A DNA stretch of 64,000 nt from Pararge aegeria (taxonomy: Eukaryota > Arthropoda > Insecta > Lepidoptera > Nymphalidae): contig NC_053201.1 in NCBI RefSeq assembly GCF_905163445.1, positions 8,628,001 through 8,692,000 of the forward strand. The letters are read 5' to 3'. Below, in pieces: positions 23,910 to 36,120 of the stretch. Every line of letters starts with the position of its first letter. Position 1 is the stretch's first letter. The notes below the pieces were generated by a model, which saw nothing but the letters and a program-made list of their open reading frames with translations, did no database searches and was not told the origin of the DNA. The position numbers and the translations under genes are program-made.

Positions 23910-24330
23910 GGGCATGCAAAGAACACGTCCTGCAACTAGCTGGCCTCTGTCCATCGACCTGAAGACTAGTTGTTTAGCCTCGTGTGCCTGTAATTACTCC
24001 GAGAATCACGCCCTTCAGACCGTATCACAGCAGTGCATGTTGCATCAGTGCTTTTTGCGACAGAAGAGAAGAGACGCGGTAGTACTTTCCCCGACAAACT
24101 GTATCACAAAAAGCTCTACTAGGTACAACTTAAAGCTATGTCTTATAAAACGTTAATTATTTCAAAATAACATCACTTTCATCAATGGTAGTAACATTTA
24201 TTTATTTATTTATACACTTTATTTGTACACCACAAATAGGAAAAAAAACAATGGACACAACAAAAATAGGATACAAAGGGCGGCCTTATCGCTTAGTAGC
24301 GATCTCTTCCAGGTAAGTCCCGGCACTTTA
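23910..24330. repeat. Repeat D piece, then a LINE-tail-like piece
   Basis: 23910-24145 carries repeat D motifs (CACGCCCTTCAGACC). 24205-24330 carries CTTTATTTGTACACCACAAA and GGCGGCCTTATCGCTTAGTA, shared with 53880-54000 and weakly with 27550-27665. The rest of 22989-25669 has no gene; a poly-T run starts at 24840. Confidence 0.5.
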
Positions 24331-25669
24331 CTGCTTGCTAGTGCCACCTTAAACTTGCCGAGCCACTTGACTGTCAATCTAGTGCTAGCTCAAAGCCAGC
24401 ATGTATCAGTCATTAGGCAAGCCCTAGACTCCGCCCGCGCCGGCGCCTGAACTGCAATAATGTGGCCAGTATTTTAATTGCTACATAATCTACCTGCATT
24501 CTGCACAGTGTACACAATCCACTTGATATTTGCATAGCGATTGCGTTTGAATGAGTTTTCGATTTTAGCTCAAATCCAACATGCTCTACATTTAGACGAC
24601 TAGATTGTAGAAATTACGATAAATATGGCGTCATCGTCTTGGTTCGATTTTTGTATTTTATTTTCAATCCTGAACATATCATCGCATTACTGGCCCACTA
24701 TAGGGCACGGGCCTCCTCCCACCTTTGCAGGTGGACACGTTTTATCCCTTGTCAGGGATATAATCCGGGAATATAATTTTTGTATCCTGCCTACGCTGGC
24801 CATGCAGGCGAGTCTGAAATTAAGAGTTAATTTATAATTTTTTTTTTTTTTTTTACAAAAAGTTTATTTTTGATGGATATAGGATGACTTTTAGAACAAC
24901 TAAAAAATGCAAGATATAAATATATTCAACAACATTTTTAATTCAGTGCCAAGTAAAATGAATATTTACTAAAATTTGTTTACCGTTCCCTTTATTAGTT
25001 TTATAAGTAGTTTTATACATTTTACTTGGCATCGTCGGTTTCTATTTGTCAAAAAAAAAAAATCACGCTCGAAGATCCGTCCAATAGATCGTGTCTAACA
25101 AAATTGGGACCACATGAGAAGTAAACTGCTTCAAGCAAAAAAAGATTTTTCCAAATCGGTTAATAAATTACAAAGTTCTGAGGTAACAAACATAAAAAAA
25201 ATCAAGTGAATGGAAAACCTCCTCCTCTTTTTTGAGTCTAAGAGATTTAAAAATAAAAAACACTCTACTAATACTAGCTGCATCGGTGATGTCAGCCTTC
25301 GGGTTACGTAATAAAGGAATTCAATAACAACTCGTTCGTTGTAATTGGGTATAATATAAAGCAAGTGGGTATCTATAACTGCCGCTTGTTATGAGAATAT
25401 CTCCCATTATCTTTAACATTTGTACAAATAACTCCCACTGCTTACAACGTTCAGCTACAGCTAACTAGTAGACTATAAAATATTACTTATTACTATTGAA
25501 TTATTATTAAATTTACTATCATAATATTATTGGAAATGCGAATTTTTTGGTTGGGTTTTTCTTTCCTTCACGCATTTTGTTGCATAAACCTAAATAATTT
25601 ATTATATTATTTTTATGATTAAATTATTTCGGTAATACAATTTTTATTAATACATAACTATAACCTAAA

Positions 25670-25800
25670 ATAAACTATTTAAAACTAAATAAAATCTAAA
25701 ACGTCCTCGAAACCACCGCAGCGAGGCACAGTTCCTAAGATGCTGGCAGCATTTCCCCTCTGGATGGCCCAACTAATTCGTTGGCCAAGGTAAATTACCG
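25670..25800 (-). repeat. Retroelement 3'-end-like repeat
   Basis: AAACGTCCTCGAAACCACCG and AGGCACAGTTCCTAAGATGC are the reverse complement of 57330-57425. Confidence 0.7.
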
Positions 25801-26499
25801 AAATAATTTAATCATAACCTAAATAATAGTATATTTTTTTTTTAATTATGACCGTAGATAACAACGATAATACTGTATACACCTTTAATGGATTATTGTG
25901 ATGGCACTAGACAGAATTTGTAATTCTAACGCATAATTTAACTTTTTTATGAATGTAGTTACAATTAATTGCTGGTGTGTCTTATGAATAAATGAATATA
26001 TAAATAATAAATAAGCCTACCGATTTCTTTATTATAAAAAGATAAATCGCGGTAAGTGGGATTTTGAAGTCAATTTGGGATTGTTGAACAAACAGCCCGC
26101 TTATTATCCGCTTGGAAACCGTAGGGGTACGGGTTTAATATATCTGTTTTCCCGCAATATAAGTTTTAGAAAAGACTGCATAATAAGTTACCAGTGGGAA
26201 TAATATAAACTTAAGAGTAAGTAGGTATATGCACTTCATTGTGTCCTTGGTAATAGAGGATAGCACCATTTTTAAACCTCTAGATTTTTATAAAACGCCA
26301 ATATATTGTGTTTGAATATTTTTATACTATAAGTAAAATTGATTCTTTATCTCCTCATCTCACACACTGAGAATATATGAAAGAATTATTTTAATTTTGT
26401 AGTAGTAATTAACATTTCGTACAGAGCAGTTAATAAAATTAATTCGACTACGTTATTTATTGTTGGAAGTTTGATTGCCTGAATATATCCGGCCCCAAA

Positions 26500-26690
26500 T
26501 TCATCCCTCATAAGATAGAAAAATGAATGAAAATTTATATTGTTGACGTTAGAAAGAGAAACTGCTGAGTTTCTTGCCGACTTCTTCTCGCCAGAATCAA
26601 GCTTCCGAACTGGATGTAGAGTTACTACAAACCGATAGACTTGTCTTTTCAAAAGTGCCTAAGGAATAAGCCTACTTGACGCAACATGCG
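26500..26690 (+). mobile_element. 3' fragment of the 45742-type LINE
   Basis: GCTGAGTTTCTTGCCGACTT, GAACTGGATGTAGAGTTACT and AAAAGTGCCTAAGGAATAAG match the LINE 3' UTR. Adjacent regions 25801-26499 and 26931-28244 have no gene. Confidence 0.65.
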
Positions 26691-26730
26691 GGTTTGTCGA
26701 TAGAAACGAAAACTAAATCTATGTACATTT

Positions 26731-26930
26731 GACGGCCGATTGGCGCAGTATGCAGCGACCCTCCTTTCTGAGAGGCTGTGGGTTCAACTAGCACAACTGG
26801 AAAATGTTTGTGTAATGAACATGAATTTTCATTGCCTGGGTGTTTATTTGTATGTCAAAAGCATGTATGTCTTATATTAATCATAAAAATAAATTAGTAA
26901 TATAAGAATAGTCGTAGTATATTTATTTAT
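26731..26930 (+). mobile_element. SINE family B, internally deleted
   Basis: Head GACGGCCGATTGGCGCAGTA, body CAACTGGAAAATGTTTGTGT. The GGGGCTAGATGGCGATG portion is missing. Confidence 0.75.
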
Positions 26931-28244
26931 TACACATATACAGTTTTGTTCACCTAAAAAGTACACAGATATACACAGTGTAGGTACATATAGCTCAAGG
27001 AAAACGATCGGTGACGAGTACGCGAGTCCCATGATATTTGTTCACTCAAAAAATGCTCAACGCGCAATTATATGTTCCTTTCTAATATATATAAAGCAGA
27101 AAACTCAAACACCTTGTGTTCTATTTATAGAATTTAGTGCGTCCTTAATAAGTAAGTCAACCGAGTTTATTCCCAGCCTGTTATTACGAGCACACCACAG
27201 CACAAAATTAATGAGCGTTGACAAAATTGGGTGTGCCATTTTGGGCATTAACATTTTCAAGTTAAAGGCTGTATTTAAATGGCAAATTGAGTGCTGAAAT
27301 GCATTCATTTAAAGTGGTATTCGAATGGGCGTTTAAGATATTCAAATAATGTGGTACCGACGCCATAGCCCAAACAATTGCCCTCAGGTATGTTAACGTA
27401 ACACCATATTTCAACACGCACATTTTCAAGAATCATAATTTGGTATGGCCTTTTTACAGGCAAACGCGTCTAATATAATTGAGACTTTAAGGCCCATTTT
27501 CAGTAAACCTAGGAATCGCCTTAATCGGATGCCTAGTGATTTAGAAGAAGAAGAAAAAGTCTTTATTGCACATACAAATATAAAACCAGGTTAACAAATA
27601 AAAAACGATAATATACATATGCACAAAGGCTTGAAGCGATCTCCTCCAGACAACCTTTGGTTAAAGAAACATATAGAGAAAACGGGATAGTACAATACCT
27701 AAATTGTGCTAATTATAAACATTACATATACAATACATACTAATACTACATATATATAGTAAAAACATATATATTTATATATATGGAGATTCTATTAATT
27801 TTATATATATGTATATAAATATCAATATATATTTATGAGGCGTGCGAAGTCTACAACTCCGTACATACTATACTACTCTTAGCAAACGTGGACTACGGCC
27901 TAAACTCATCTAATTCTGATAGGAGACTGTGCTTTTGTACCTAGTAAACCGGTAATGTTTTGATAATAATGATGATGACCTGGCGTACAAAAAAATTGAT
28001 AGAAACATAACGGTAAGTAGGTATCACGCAAGCATCAATGGCAAATATGTGTAATTAAATTCCAAGGATTTTGATGATCACCCACGACAGGAATACATGC
28101 ATAGCTAAACTAAGTGCACGCATAATTACATACATCGTCGGTACATGAACAGTTTCGTCTGTCAGAACTCAGAAACTACTTACGCATGTAAAGACTGAAA
28201 AACAAATAAACCTATATCATATTTTATATGATTAAAGGGCCCGC

Positions 28245-28440
28245 CTCATCGTTCTGTTAATCCATAATATTTTTATTTTAGGTGTTATAAGTTTAACGTT
28301 ACTGTGTGTGTGTGTGTGTGTGTGTGTGCGCGTGTGTGTATGTGTTTGTGTATCGTAGTTCCCAAACAGTTGAACCGATTTTTATTTGTTTGTTTTTTTT
28401 TAAAAGATGAATTAGTCGGAAGTGTTCCTAGCTTCTTCTA
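28245..28440. repeat. (TG)n microsatellite within a repeat
   Basis: A TG run at about 28303-28345, flanked by TTGAACCGATTTTTATTTG and GAATTAGTCGGAAGTGTTCC. A similar context with a TG run lies at 42600-42750. Confidence 0.7.
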
Positions 28441-28589
28441 CCCATAAATATTATCTTCATTCATCATCATCATCATCATCAGCCCATAATCATCCAAATA
28501 ATGGACACAGGCGTTTTCGCGAGAGCGCCACCACACACGGTCCTCAGCTAGTTGTCTACTCATCTCATATTTTGTATGCGGTGGCCACT

Positions 28590-28900
28590 GGTTAGTAACT
28601 GTAGTGATATGTTTATAACTTCAGTTCAGTACAGTAATGCTGTAGTTCAACTGCACTACAGCATTACTGTCATGATTATTAATGTCAACCACATGAGGCT
28701 TAACAACTTCAGCTGGACACAAGGTGGACACAGGACGTGCTCCTTGCGTGCCCTGCTTCAGTATTGCCCTGTTCATACCTGATGGTTTTACACTCACACC
28801 ATTTTTCGTATTAGCCGTTTGTGACAGCTTTTCCGAAGTACTATCGCCATGCTCATTTCTGCCGCTAAGAAGCATTGTTGCATGCTGTGTTCCAATCTGC
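28590..28900. repeat. Repeat D region with an internal hairpin
   Basis: ATGAGGCTTAACAACTTCAG and CGTGCCCTGCTTCAGTATT are repeat D style. At 28631-28670 a 16 bp perfect inverted repeat (ACAGTAATGCTGTAGT, 8-base spacer) is present. Confidence 0.6.
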
Positions 28901-29016
28901 AGGGCTAGCACGGGTAGAAGAAAAAATGATTTCCCCTAACAAGGTTAAATTCACGAGTCTACCTGCTAAAGCACGGGAACATGGAATAGGAGAATTGTAC
29001 CCCCGTTTATTACTAC

Positions 29017-29263
29017 ACAGTGGCGTGCATAGGGTATGCAGATGATACAAAATGTAGGAAATCTCCAGACGAGTTATAAAAAAACTTAAGGATAGGCATT
29101 GTAAGAGTTATAAAAAGCCTACCCTTAAGTATTTGTAACTGTTACTGAAGATTTTATTCATTTTGTATCATCTGCATACCCTGTGCCAATATATGTATCA
29201 TGTACATATATTGGCACAGGGTAACAGTGGCGTGCATATATGGTATCTATGCACGCCACTGTT
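29017..29263. mobile_element. Cluster of three hairpins with CAGTGGCGTGCATA ends (MITE-like)
   Basis: Hairpin 1: 29032-29054 with 29159-29181 (23 bp, perfect), enclosing 29084-29097 with 29117-29130 (14 bp, one mismatch). Hairpin 2: 29179-29197 with 29203-29221 (19 bp). Hairpin 3: 29223-29238 with 29248-29263 (16 bp). The outer end ACAGTGGCGTGCATA at 29017 is also complementary to 29248-29262, so the block has terminal inverted repeats. No clear target-site duplication. Confidence 0.75.
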
Positions 29264-29279
29264 ATTAGACATATATTAG

Positions 29280-29420
29280 ATAGAAAAGGCGTTACTTTAC
29301 GGATCCTTACGGATCTGTTTTGTGTGGAGTATACGGATTGAAGAAATTATAAATTACGCCACACAGATTCTCCTGCTGTTCGCGGAGTATAGCAAATTAA
29401 GCTTAATTTTCATAATATAC
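29280..29420. repeat. Repeat R, with its middle part inverted
   Basis: GGCGTTACTTTACGGATCC runs in the usual direction, then GAAGAAATTATAAATTACGC through AGCAAATTAAGCTTAATTTT is the reverse complement of the 21275-21390 part. Confidence 0.6.
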
Positions 29421-29639
29421 AAATATATTATTTAGATATTATTTGCACTTGTGCGCCATACTGTGGGAGAAGATAAATTTTGCACGCCTCATAAGCGAAG
29501 CGTTGAGGTGGGTATTACTGTCAGTTTAAGCACACCGAGTGATTCTCCAACTTAAAATGTCACATTTTTTATTCTTTATTGCTTTTATAAGTGAATATAA
29601 ATAGACAAATGTTGAGAAAAACCCTATTTTTAACACTCA

Positions 29640-29870
29640 TTATACTTTTAAAACTCTTTTTATTATACTTTAAACTTATTAAAAAATTATTTAAAAAAGT
29701 TCTGTCTTGGACGTCCGTGTGTCTTTATGTGCGGATCCCGTATCTTGTAGTCACGATAACGAGCGAAATACTTCACTTATGGAGTTGGTTTTTTTTAAAG
29801 GCTTCAGTATTTTGAGGAATCGAAGCCTTTTCACGGTATAATTAGATGTAGTTAGATTAAAAAATTAAAT
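29640..29870. repeat. Dispersed repeat shared with 1180-1405
   Basis: GTGCGGATCCCGTATCTTGT, CACGATAACGAGCGAAATAC and AAGCCTTTTCACGGTAT recur in order. The rest of 29871-30280 shows no gene. Confidence 0.75.
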
Positions 29871-30280
29871 TTTAACCTGTTTGAGAGGGTTGCACAAATA
29901 TATATTAATTAATATTTAATGTAACGAAAAAAAAACAAAATAAATAGTTCTATAGTGTTAATTAATGGAATTTGTAGGAATGGTCTGGATGAACTTCCGT
30001 CTTGTAGTGTTTGCACGTACCCTGAATGTAATAACGTTTCAATTTGTTTTTGATTTGCTTCTTTTTTTTATTTTCAATTTCTTCTAGTAAAGGTCTAGGT
30101 AATTTTTCTAAAACACTAGGCAGGAGGTACACCCATACCCTCTTTCCATAAACATTATTAAATGTGGGTGTTCTAAACATAGGTAGGTAGGTAGGTTAAA
30201 TGAGGTAAGTTCATAGGTCTAGCATTCTTGTCTAATTTGCGAATGTAATTATAATACTGGGTTATTATTATTATTATTAA

Positions 30281-30719
30281 CTAGCTGTTGCCCGCGACTT
30301 CGTCTGCGTTTGATTTTGTTTTTTGATGTGGCATTAAATTTAGTCGTAGTTCTAAAAAAAATGAAAGTATTCAGTATCGCTATGCCTGAAATGAGGGGTT
30401 TGAGGGGTCCGCTAAGGACTGACTATCTGACCTTTATCTCCAACCACAGTTTGGGAAAAATTTAACACATATTATAAACTCTATAGTACAAAAATAATTA
30501 TTTAAATAGGTTATAATTTGTCGGAGTTATGGTGTAAAATCATCAAACACTTTCATCCCCTCTCCCAATTAAACCGAGCTTAATGTCGGGATAAAAAGTA
30601 TCCTATACTACTTCTCGCACTTCTACGAATATGTGTACAAAGTTTCATGAGAATCGGTTAAGTAGTTCTTGCGTGAAAGCGTAACAAACTTACATTGACA
30701 TTTATAATATTAGTAGGGA
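30281..30719 (-). mobile_element. Short non-autonomous Helitron copy, intact ends
   Basis: Starts CTAGCTGTTGCCCGCGACTT and ends ATAATATTAGTAGGGA before T, so both Helitron termini are present. No coding potential seen. Confidence 0.85.
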
Positions 30720-30799
30720 TAGGGATAGGGATTAATACGTGACAGATAATTAACATAATGACATGACATATATATATTTTTTTTTATATAATTGACAGA

Positions 30800-31016
30800 C
30801 CAAATTTGCACACATATTCCTGAAGGTATTAGAAGTAATATAGGATGCTTATTAGTCTGAAATTAAGCTCAGTTCTCTCGGGGGAGGGGACGAAAGTGTT
30901 TGACGATTTTACACCAGGCTTGGCTATCCTAAATACATAAAGTGCCGCCACATTTATGAGGCACATGTCTTTCGAAAAACAAAAACAAAGCGACCGAAGT
31001 CGCGGGCAACAGCTAG
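30800..31016 (+). mobile_element. Truncated Helitron copy, opposite orientation to its neighbour
   Basis: Ends CGCGGGCAACAGCTAG at 31016, before T. The interior (TTTGACGATTTTACACCA) is the reverse complement of the 30281 copy. The 5' end is missing. Confidence 0.75.
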
Positions 31017-32139
31017 TAGCATATAAATATTTTTTACAATTAACTACAGAGCTTGGCAACCATTAATAAAAAAAAATCTTAAGTTGAGTAATGCGATCTT
31101 TCCATCTATCGGTTGAAGGCCCTTAATGCAAAGGCGAGTCAGAATTTGTTGGTTGCGAACAGGTTGTTTTATTCTTGGAACACTGCAATAACTTTAAAAC
31201 AAAGACTGGTTTATAAATAAGTTATCACTATTGCTATTTCCATTGAACACATAGCTTTTAGATTACTTTATTCTCAATATAGGCGCCTGTATATAATGTA
31301 AATACCTATCCTACGTAATGTAACAGTAATTTTAATTTAATAAAGTGGGTAAATATTTCGTTTATTTCTTTCATCGGAATTGTACATATTATGAGTTGAC
31401 GTACTGGCTATCCAAGCAAAATGAATAATATAAAGCAAAAATAACCAAACCAAAAAATAACCAAAGAAAATATACAAAAACAGTTATAAATTAGGAAATT
31501 ACCATTGTGTAGCTTTAATTTTAACATCTATAAGATGGTATACAAAGTCAAAAAGTAAGTAGAGTGAAAATTAGTAAAGTGTATAATATAGCATATATTC
31601 ATTTATTTATTTACTCATAACACATACTATACATCACAGGTCTTAATTTAAAGATGTACCTAAGGGTATACTCAAAAAAAAATTTCATACACCTAGTAGA
31701 TAATCTAGTAGGTACGTATATTTAAATTCAGTTTAATGCTACAAAACAAATTAAAAAAAAGTTAGGTAGGTACCTTTCATGTCTGAATGACTTAAAGGTA
31801 TACAGGTAGGATATTCTCTTACATTAGTCATAACATCAACTCATTGGTACCCATCTGTTGTCATCCTAACCACATATCGTAAAAAAGTTACTTCTTAAAA
31901 ATGTTAGCTTAATTATTGTTAACTTGAAATTGTAAAACAAAAGAAAGTACACTATGACAAAAAGATAAAGGGATCTTTAGGATCATTAACATTAGTTATA
32001 AAAAAGACGACAGTGGCCAAAACTATAAATACGGCAATAAAACCTCTATTGCTCGTAAACTTTAGCAGACTGTTGGTCGCAGATTCATCACGCTTAAACC
32101 GTTGTGCGAAAGGCATTCGAAATTTGAATGATTGTCGCA
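31017..32139. other. No gene seen
   Basis: AT-rich with short frames. AAAGTGGGTAAATA occurs at about 31343 and again at 32377; meaning unknown. Confidence 0.45.
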
Positions 32140-32660
32140 TTCGAATGGGAGAGAGTTTACAAATTCAATTATGTGACCATTCCAATTTAGCGGGACGTCG
32201 ACGACGAGCGGCGCCTAGGAGTCGCGCCCACGTGTCGCGTGTACTTACCTAATACCGATGTAGCAAAGACTAAAGTATTTTGATAACTTTAATTTTGTTT
32301 TATTTTATTTATTTGTTTCCAAATTCGAACATACATAACCGTTAAACACAGTAAACTAGTGTTACGATAATTATATAAAGTGGGTAAATAATTAAACTTA
32401 TGTTCATGACATTGAGTTGGTGGGTATTTTGATATAAAATTTTAGTGGTCGAGGCGTCCACTTATCCCCCGCCCGCGAAGTCGAGCCTAGGCGGCGACGT
32501 CCGAAACATGTCCTTTACGACCATGGCGATCAAGTCCCTAAAACACACAAACACACAACCAACACAGCGTCTTCACCGGCGAAGACGAGGGCCCCGATTT
32601 CTGACGTCATCCGGACGTGGATCCTTACCACGGTCACGGGGGCGTTCGGACTAAACAATG
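32140..32660. other. Two CpG/GC-rich patches of unknown nature
   Basis: 32190-32250 (GACGTCGACGACGAGCGGCG) and 32445-32660 (CGAAGTCGAGCCTAGGCGGC, GTCATCCGGACGTGGATCC) stand out in AT-rich DNA. The longest frame (32445-32654) is low complexity with no domain I know. Could be a retroelement leader or a promoter island. Confidence 0.4.
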
Positions 32661-32704
32661 ATTAGTCCAAAAGTCCACCAACACTCAGATTAACGTCGCA
32701 CCGA

Positions 32705-32905
32705 GCAAGCAAGAAACTCAGCCGTTGCTCTTTTCCAACATCAATAATTTACATTTTACATTTTTACATTCATTTTTCTATCTTGTGAGAGATGAAAGCG
32801 AAAACTCATCAATTGTATAATAACCTCGCTGCATTGCTAGGTCCAAAATTACCGTAGGAATCATATTATAAAAGCGTATACACAATCCGAAAATCGAAAT
32901 ATACA
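32705..32905 (-). mobile_element. 3' fragment of the 45742-type LINE
   Basis: GAAACTCAGCCGTTGCTCTT, TCTTGTGAGAGATGAAAGCG and TCATCAATTGTATAATAACC match 49570-49720. A further retroelement-like piece (CAAGCGTGGTGATTATGGGT) lies at 33020-33110. Confidence 0.75.
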
Positions 32906-33524
32906 ATTCAGTCTTACATGGACTAGAACGATGCAAAGATACCTCCCGGTGTCTTAGTCGTTTATCATTAGATCTGAGGGAATATAACGGAGAACGGGCA
33001 GCAGCACCCTCTGTGCTACTACTACCATCTACTGCGATCACCAAGCCCTCTGCCCAGCAAGCGTGGTGATTATGGGTAGGTAAACCCTCCCGTTGGGTGA
33101 GGACCAACGAGATACAGATAGTATGAGGTACAGATAGTAGCTTTGATGATAAACTAGATCTGTATTATATTATGCTGTCAGCAGTGCCGGATTAACTATG
33201 TAGCAAGAGTAGCAATTACTACGGGCCCCGAGCGAAAGGGGTCCCCGCAAATAATACCACTCATCCCAGATCTCTTTGCGTAATTTTTTAAATGAAACTT
33301 ATTTTTCCTATTGAGAAAATCCACATCAGACGCTCGGTAGCCGACTATTTCCTTGGCGTAAACAATTTAAATAATTTCATTCGGTCTATTTATTTGTAAG
33401 ATTGACAGTCTACATTAGTAAAATTTTGTAACCATATACCAAAAGTCTTCGAGCTCAAAAATCTTCGGACAGATAGATTTAATTTATATCGTTTACATTT
33501 TGGATTATATCGGTCTAATCGAAC

Positions 33525-33665
33525 AACTCTTCACCGTTGAAGCAAGCCATATTTTAATTGCTTAAAACGCACATAACTTCGAAAAGTTAGAGGTGCGTGC
33601 TGGGATTCGAACTCCCCCCCCCCCCCCGAAAGTGAAGTCGCCTACCCACTAGGCTATCTTCGCTT
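33525..33665 (-). mobile_element. SINE family A with a poly-C tract
   Basis: Body CTTCACCGTTGAAGCAAG, B box GTGCTGGGATTCGAACT, then a run of at least 15 C replacing the usual CGGCCCCC, then the head (CCTACCCACTAGGCTATC). Region 33666-34465 has no gene. Confidence 0.8.
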
Positions 33666-34465
33666 CTATCCTACCGCTTTTGTCCTATTATATCATAAAC
33701 ATTATTCTGCTCCATTATTTAAGTAGGCAGGAATGAGTTTCCTTTTTTTACAAGCATAGTAGCTAATAAGTAGTGATACATATTCCTTATTTTGTACTGT
33801 GGTATACGTACTGATCACAAACGCAAAATTTCTCACTGCAAACTCAAACTAAATAGGATTACCTGAAGCGCTGTAGAAACGTAATAAACTTACTCTTTAG
33901 CATTATTGTCAGACAATGTTGATAATTTTGTGCAAGCATTATTTATTAGATGCTATTACAATATTCAATTCGATAGCATTACTTAATATCTAATGACTTT
34001 TTAATACAAATTTTTGACAGCTTTACCAATGTGCACCATAAATGAGGATTCGTGTTACCATTTTGGTAATATGTATGCCCTATAAAGTCCTGTTTATAAA
34101 TACTCTAATTAACCAATACTGAGACCTCCAACTAAATACCAAGTAAACAGATTCGTAGAGGACGTCAAATAATATATCACTTTATATAAAACATTACAGC
34201 AAATATAAATCTTTGTGTAATTGCTAGTAGCACCATGACAGCAGACGTACATAACGTTCAATAAACAGAAATAATACACAATCAAGGTAAATCAGTAGGA
34301 AAAATCTGAAAAACTTCCTTTTGCAGTGTTCGCACCATGATATGATATTACTAACCAAGATAAACCCTGATCTGACTATGCGCAGCTTGGAATTCCAGAA
34401 TACTACAGTAAACTGAGTTGCACTTCCTATCCGTTTTTATGGTTACTGACTTTAGGCTGACACTT

Positions 34466-34599
34466 CTTAAATATTGTTCAACGGGGACATACCACGATAA
34501 TATTTTGGATTTGTCGATATTTCGACCCAGTTGCAGTGACGAAATATCGACATATCCAAAAATATTATCGTGGTATGTAACCGTTGAACTATATTTAAG
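34466..34599. repeat. Foldback element with arms of about 59 bp
   Basis: 34466-34524 and 34540-34599 are complementary with a few mismatches (CATACCACGATAATATTTT; CGATATTTCG), joined by a 15-base loop. The inner GTCGATATTTCGACCCAGTT suggests a short inverted-repeat transposon. Region 34600-35140 shows no gene. Confidence 0.85.
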
Positions 34600-35140
34600 A
34601 AATGTTGATTAACCACGAAAATCTTAGTTTAAAATCTTTAATTAGGCTGACACGTTAAAATTTACAGGATTAGATCAGGAAGCGTTAATAATAAACAAGG
34701 CTTTCGCAACAGCAACAGCTAGGCTCCTTTAAGACTTCTCTTAGACTTCCTTTTCTTGATTTTTGATCCATCTAGTCCAAGACTGTGGTCTAGGAGGTAA
34801 ATCTGAGTTTTTGCGTTCACTCCAATATTATACGGCCTCTGCGCAACTAACTGGCTCAATTATCACCGGACTCTTAACAAGAAGCTGTGATAATTGAGCT
34901 GTGCTGATGTGTAGAGATGGTGAATTTCGGCCGTGATGCTTTCTGAGTCTCGTCTTAGAGCACAGCAACATAGCAAACTGGTCACGCTCGCATTTCAATT
35001 CAATAGGATGACAGTGCCTCGAATGTGGAAATTGCATAATAAAAACCATTTATCGAAGTACGAAGTTTAGACGAAAGTCTAACTTATAATGTGACCTTGC
35101 TAGAGTTAGTTCAAATAAGGTATCATTCAAAATACCTTCA

Positions 35141-35404
35141 TTTAAATAAATAAATATACTAGGACAGTACACACATCGCCATCCAGCCCCAAAGTAAGCG
35201 TAGCTTGTGTTATGGGTACTAACTAAGACAACTGATGAATATTTTTATGAATAACATACATAAATACTTAAAATATACATATAAACACCCAGACACTGAA
35301 AAATATACATGCTCATCACACAGACATTTTCCAGTAGTGGGAATCGAACCCACGGCCTGGGGCTCAGAAAGCAGGATCGCTGCAAACTGCGCCAATCGGC
35401 CGTT
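35141..35404 (-). mobile_element. SINE family B, full length
   Basis: Minus-strand head (CGGCCGATTGGCGCAGTTTG), B box GGTTCGATTCCCACTACTGG, body and A/T tail. Region 35405-36038 upstream of the protease gene shows no other gene. Confidence 0.85.
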
Positions 35405-36038
35405 GTCATTTACACCTGCCTTATCAGTTAATACCATTTACTATCTGGTTTTAACTCGCTAACCTGCATTGATGCAGAATGTTATTCCTAGTGAGAAAGC
35501 CTTCTTTTCCCTCTGACCAATGGTGGGACATTAACAGGCCAATAGATTGATTTGTTGATGTGGATAATGATATTGGTTTTAGAACCTACAAGTAGTTTCC
35601 AAGATTAAATCACTATACATATTTATAGAAGTTAGTGCACCATTGATTATGACATTACTGCATTTAGATTCGAAAGAAGCTGATCAAATTAAGTGCCCAT
35701 TCGAAAATTTCTGATGATGAAACAAGCCCCGCACCGCGCCGCTGACATTAGATACAGTATGCTTGTTATATAAAAACTTTTACCTGATTTAACGTCTTGT
35801 TAATTTATTTTTTGTATTTATTATTGTTTACCAATGAACAGCAGAGATTAGACAGAATGACTTGGTCACTGTTGTACGATGAAAAACCGGTCAATATGCA
35901 TAATGTATATCCCATCACTTTTAATATTAGCTTACATTTTAAGTAATGTAACCTACACTTTAAAATATTGGGTTTTTTCCATTTGTAGTTTGCAATTTTG
36001 CGTTTCGCATATCATACTAACATCCTCCGGATTTAGCT

Positions 36039-36046
36039 ATATATAA
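36039..36046 (+). promoter_or_regulatory. Candidate TATA box of the CLIP protease gene
   Basis: TATATATA lies about 75 bases upstream of the start ATG at 36121. That leaves room for a transcription start near 36070 and a 5' UTR of about 50 bases. The region is AT-rich, so chance occurrence is possible. Confidence 0.4.
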
Positions 36047-36120
36047 TTATCACCACGTTATCAACATCCGATGTGTCCTAAAAGTTCTCATCTCGTTTAG
36101 TAGCTCGAAGACCATCAGCT

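Noticed and set aside
32445..32654. 69-codon plus-strand frame in GC-rich DNA
   Set aside because: Low complexity, no known motif, no splice context; reported only as a GC-rich island.
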